Shown here piece by piece: positions 60,856-64,000 of a DNA stretch of 64,000 bases (within the stretch, counting starts at the first letter, position 1; the number at the start of each line of letters is the position of its first letter). The position numbers were made by a program, and so were the translations under genes. The notes below the pieces were generated by a model that had not been told where the DNA came from, did not search any database, and was given only the letters and a program-made list of their open reading frames with translations. The stretch comes from CBDFLT01 sp965249225 (GTDB lineage: Bacteria > Chloroflexota > Dehalococcoidia > Lucifugimonadales > G963668185): contig CBDFLT010000009.1 in NCBI GenBank assembly GCA_965249225.1, positions 62,001 to 126,000 of the forward strand, written 5' to 3'.

Positions 60856-61182
60856 CTAGGCTATAGCCTCTTCCAGCCGACTCTTGAGAACGGCCTTAGA
60901 GACGGCACCTACCACCTGGCCCACCGGCTTTCCGCGGTTGAAGACCATCAGCGTGGGGATACTGCGAATTCCCAAAGTGGTGGCGGTACCCGGGTTGCTG
61001 TCGACGTCGATTTTGGCGAACTTAACCTTGCCATCGTACTCCTCGGCGAGTTCCTCTACGATGGGGGCGATTATCTTGCACGGAGCGCACCAATCCGCCC
61101 AGAAGTCCACCAGCACGGGCGTCTCGGACTTTATGACTTCCGCTTCAAAGGTCTCGTCGGTGATGTGCTTTGGATGTGCCAT
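60856..61182 (-). CDS. trxA: thioredoxin
   Basis: A 108-residue classical thioredoxin with active site WCAPCK (W-A-D-W-C-A-P-C-K; proline then alanine between the cysteines differ from the usual WCGPC), the cis-proline in SIPTLMVF and GKPVGQVVGAV at the end. The CAPC site is seen in some thioredoxins. It reduces disulfides in cytoplasm. Confidence 0.93.
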   Translation of the reverse strand: MAHPKHITDETFEAEVIKSETPVLVDFWADWCAPCKIIAPIVEELAEEYDGKVKFAKIDVDSNPGTATTLGIRSIPTLMVFNRGKPVGQVVGAVSKAVLKSRLEEAIA

Positions 61183-61270
61183 TTTCCCTCCAGATTGCGG
61201 GTCAGCTATGGTGCCGACCCTTTTCTATTAATTTAGATGCACTACGCGCGCTACGGATTTCGTCGCCTTC

Positions 61271-62464
61271 TCACTCCACCGCCGATAGAGACGGCATAGC
61301 CCTGAGTTTATTGACCAACCCCGGCAGGACCGAGAGCAGGTAGTCGACGTCCTCCTCGGTGTTATCGGCACCAAGCGTAATCCGCAGGCTACCCTGCGCT
61401 ACGTCGGCGGACCGTCCTATCGCCAGCAGAACGTGGGACGGCTCCAGGGACGCGGACGAACATGCACTGCCGCTGGAGGCCATGATGCCCGAAAAGTCCA
61501 GGCCAAGAAGTATCGGTTCCCCTTCAACCAATTCAAAGGATATGTTCACGTTATTGGCCAAGCGCTTGGTCGGATGTCCGTTAAGGTATGTCTCGCTAAT
61601 CCTCTCCTGAACGCCGGCGATGATCTTCTCCCGTAGGTATAAACAGTGGGCGTTCAGCCGTGCCCTCTCCTGATCGGCCAGACGGAGCGCCGCGGCCAGG
61701 CCCACTATACCGGGCACATTTTCCGTCCCCGACCGGCGCTGGCGCTCCTGGCCACCCCCCATCTGCTGGGCTTCGAACGGCGTGCCCCGCTTGATATAGA
61801 GAGCTCCAACTCCTTTCGGCCCGTGGAATTTGTGCGCCGAGAGGCTCAGCATGTCCACGCCCAGCGACTTGCCGTTCAAGTCGAGAAGCCCCGCCGCCTG
61901 AACCGCATCGGTATGCACCACAATCGTCCGCCCCTGGCGACTCGCCTCCTCCTTGACCCGCCTGGAGATCTCGGAGACCGGCTCTATTGTGCCGATCTCG
62001 TTGTTGGCCAGCATTACGCTGACCAGGATGGTCTGGTCCGTGACGGCGGCGGCCACTTCTTCCGGGTCTACCAGACCGTACTGGTCAACCGGCAGGTACG
62101 TGACCTTAAAGCCGAACTGCTCTAGCTGGTGACAGGTATGCAGGACGGCGTGGTGCTCTATGCTGGAGGTGATGATGTGGTCTCCCACATACCTGAGCGC
62201 GAAGGCAGCGCCTCGCAGCGCGATGTTGTCCGACTCGGTGCCACCACCGGTGAAGACGATCTCGCTCCTCCTGGCGCCCAGAATTCCAGCCACGGTGTCT
62301 CGTGACTCGTCGACGGCCTTGCGCGCCTCCTGGGCCAGCGCGTACATACTGGATGGGTTGCCGAAGCTCTCTCGAAGGTAGGGCAGCATCGCCTCCAGGA
62401 CCTCCGGCCGCACCGGCGTAGTGGCCGCGTGGTCCATGTAAATTATCCTGTCGGGCGTCGTCAA
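61271..62464 (-). CDS. cysteine desulfurase (NifS/IscS type)
   Basis: A 397-residue PLP enzyme. N-terminal [23 protein letters not shown] lysine in [17 protein letters not shown] and the catalytic cysteine in [15 protein letters not shown] (group I loop). It releases sulfur from cysteine for Fe-S clusters and thiolated tRNA. It lies 88 bases upstream of trxA on the same strand. It may also serve selenium delivery, given the nearby tRNA-Sec, but this is inference. Confidence 0.92.
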   Translation of the reverse strand: MTTPDRIIYMDHAATTPVRPEVLEAMLPYLRESFGNPSSMYALAQEARKAVDESRDTVAGILGARRSEIVFTGGGTESDNIALRGAAFALRYVGDHIITSSIEHHAVLHTCHQLEQFGFKVTYLPVDQYGLVDPEEVAAAVTDQTILVSVMLANNEIGTIEPVSEISRRVKEEASRQGRTIVVHTDAVQAAGLLDLNGKSLGVDMLSLSAHKFHGPKGVGALYIKRGTPFEAQQMGGGQERQRRSGTENVPGIVGLAAALRLADQERARLNAHCLYLREKIIAGVQERISETYLNGHPTKRLANNVNISFELVEGEPILLGLDFSGIMASSGSACSSASLEPSHVLLAIGRSADVAQGSLRITLGADNTEEDVDYLLSVLPGLVNKLRAMPSLSAVE

Positions 62465-62672
62465 ATTACATCCTTGTGAGCACGCGTCCTATGGGCCGGC
62501 GGCCCGGTGCTCGGCGTTGATGCTCCACGCGACCCATTCTACCACTCGCCCACCACCACTACAACGAATCTCGGCCCCGCCGGATAGCTTCCCACCAGGG
62601 CCGTTGTCGGAGCGACCGCGACCGCGCTATACTTCTCCCAGACCTTCTATGACAGGCCAACAGATCGCGCTT

Positions 62673-63902
62673 ATGCACGCCGAAATCATATCCATAGGCA
62701 CCGAGCTTCTCATGGGGGAGATCGTCGACACCAACTCCTCCCATCTGGCTTCTGGACTCGCCACCCTGGGGGTCGAGTTGCGCTGGGTGACCAAAGTAGG
62801 CGACGACCCGGACAGGCTTTACGAGGTGCTGGATAGAGCTTCGCGCAGGTCCGATGTAACGCTAACCTCCGGCGGCCTGGGGCCCACCTCCGACGATCTG
62901 ACCAGGGAGACCATCGCCAAGGTCATGGGCGAGGAGATGGAGGTCCAGGACGATCTGCTGGAGCACCTCAAGAGCCAATTCGCCTCCCTGGGCAGGCACA
63001 TGCCGGCGACCAACATCAAACAGGCGACCCTGATCCCGGCTGCGGAGACGATCCCAAATCCCTTGGGGACGGCACCGGGATGGTGGGTCGAGAGGGACGG
63101 CAAAATTATCGTCGCCATACCAGGCCCTCCCCAGGAGATGGAGAGGATGTGGACCCATGAAGTCGCACCGAGAATCAGAAAGCTGAACCCCGACGTCGCA
63201 ATCGTGACCAGGACACTCAAGACCTTCCACCTTTCCGAGGGCGGGGTGGACCAGATGGTCGCCCCTCTATTCAGTAGCACCAATCCCCAGCTCGGCATAT
63301 ACGCCAGGCCCGATGGGATTCACCTCCGGGCCATCGCGACGGCCACCACGGAGGAGGAGGCGCGCGCCCTTTTGGCCCCGATGGTAGATGAGATCCGCAA
63401 CGCCGTAGGGGACGCCATCTGGGGCGAGGACGACGACACTCCCGCGGCCAAGGCCGGTTCGCTTTTGCTACAGCGCGGGCTGACCCTCGGCACCCTGGAG
63501 TCGTTTACAGGCGGCTTCCTGGCGAGCACGCTCACAGACGAACCCGACAGCCGCAAGTTCCTTAAGGGAAGCATCGTCGCGCAGAGCGACGATGTCCTGT
63601 CAACGCACGGGGTAGACCGGCATATCATCGATGAGTACGGGCCCGCCAGCGGACGGGTGGCCGAGGCGATGGCCCAGGCCGCGTGCCTGCAGCTTCACGC
63701 CGACGTGGGCATAGGGGTGAGCGAGCTCGTATCCACTCCTACGCCGGACAGCGGACCCGACGGCACGTTGCATATCGGCTTTGCTCTAGACGGCCGGACC
63801 AGTTCCGTCAGCGAACGCTATCCCGGCCGTCGCCTCCAGATAATGAGGAGCTACGCCGCCACCCACGCGCTCCTGGAACTCACACGGCTACTGCGGGAGT
63901 AG
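62673..63902 (+). CDS. cinA: CinA family protein (competence/damage-inducible)
   Basis: 409 residues from ATG 62673, where the conserved MHAEIISIGTELLMGEIVDTN begins (an ATG at 62649 is an alternative). The MoaB/MoeA-like N-terminal domain has SGGLGPTSDDLTRE; the C-terminal part has LGTLESFTGGFLASTLTD, the nicotinamide-nucleotide amidase domain (normally ESCTGG; here ESFTGG). It may act as ADP-ribose pyrophosphatase and NMN deamidase. Confidence 0.9.
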   Translation: MHAEIISIGTELLMGEIVDTNSSHLASGLATLGVELRWVTKVGDDPDRLYEVLDRASRRSDVTLTSGGLGPTSDDLTRETIAKVMGEEMEVQDDLLEHLKSQFASLGRHMPATNIKQATLIPAAETIPNPLGTAPGWWVERDGKIIVAIPGPPQEMERMWTHEVAPRIRKLNPDVAIVTRTLKTFHLSEGGVDQMVAPLFSSTNPQLGIYARPDGIHLRAIATATTEEEARALLAPMVDEIRNAVGDAIWGEDDDTPAAKAGSLLLQRGLTLGTLESFTGGFLASTLTDEPDSRKFLKGSIVAQSDDVLSTHGVDRHIIDEYGPASGRVAEAMAQAACLQLHADVGIGVSELVSTPTPDSGPDGTLHIGFALDGRTSSVSERYPGRRLQIMRSYAATHALLELTRLLRE

Positions 63903-63930
63903 CAAGCAGCCTCCAGAGCAAGCACAGGGC

Positions 63931-64000
63931 ATGATCACATCCACAGACCTGCAAACCGTCGGCGGTCTACTCATAGGTGGATTCGTCTTTTTCTCCGTCG
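63931..64000 (+). CDS. start of a membrane protein (3' end outside window)
   Basis: An open frame from ATG 63931 (MITSTDLQTVGGLLIGGFVFFS) runs off the right edge. The hydrophobic segment suggests a membrane or secreted protein; too short for identification. Confidence 0.35.
   Translation, partial: MITSTDLQTVGGLLIGGFVFFSV

Overview
The window is a contiguous piece of a GC-rich bacterial chromosome and is almost entirely housekeeping and central-metabolism DNA; no phage, transposon, plasmid or CRISPR locus is visible. The gene set (two-subunit 2-oxoacid:ferredoxin oxidoreductase, fused ETF, System I heme export, nickel superoxide dismutase, LutABC, HemQ-type heme protein, Rieske protein, orphan 5S rRNA gene) fits an aerobic or microaerobic member of the Chloroflexota, most like the Dehalococcoidia/SAR202 side. 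That placement is inferred from protein character, not from a 16S gene.

Layout. 1-17 kb: an MFS transporter end; ccmC, a ccmD-like gene and ccmE; an ABM-fold protein; a fused electron transfer flavoprotein; an anti-sigma-like zinc protein; a membrane protein interrupted by TGA; korAB; ccmAB; a queuosine cluster queF-queC-queE; a Rieske protein; a FAH-family hydrolase; ccdA; and a siroheme nitrite/sulfite reductase behind an attenuator-like leader. 17-29 kb: hemQ, tRNA-Ala, a GH15 glycosidase followed by glucose dehydrogenase, kbl-SDR, Ni-superoxide dismutase, two cupins, a ketopantoate reductase-like protein, radC and an M20 peptidase. 29-42 kb (minus strand): the translation block tRNA-Thr, tRNA-Tyr, tRNA-Thr, tuf, rpmG, secE, nusG, rplK, rplA, rplJ, rplL; then larC, radA, clpC, an S1 protein carrying a 42-bp minisatellite, and an isolated 5S rRNA gene. 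42-50 kb (plus strand): an A-type Fe-S protein, an M50 protease, tyrA-aroA-gmk, an M1 aminopeptidase and a frameshifted glycerate kinase. 50-57 kb: lutABC, an aldehyde dehydrogenase, a class III aminotransferase and a broken DUF3179 lipoprotein. 57-60 kb: a universal-stress-protein (USP) cluster whose last member, a USP-cyclic-nucleotide-domain fusion, is split over three frames; its upstream region has three phased CRP-like palindromes. 60-64 kb: tRNA-Sec, thioredoxin, cysteine desulfurase and CinA.

The genes fit a respiratory life: reduced ferredoxin from 2-oxoacids, ETF-linked dehydrogenations, lactate oxidation by LutABC and c-type cytochromes matured by the dispersed ccm/ccd genes. The points most worth a second look are the phased CRP-like array with its USP leader hairpins, the structured leader of the sulfite reductase, the minisatellite inside an S1 domain, the metal-site substitutions (CcmE, A-type carrier, EF-Tu), tRNA-Sec, and four broken or interrupted genes.
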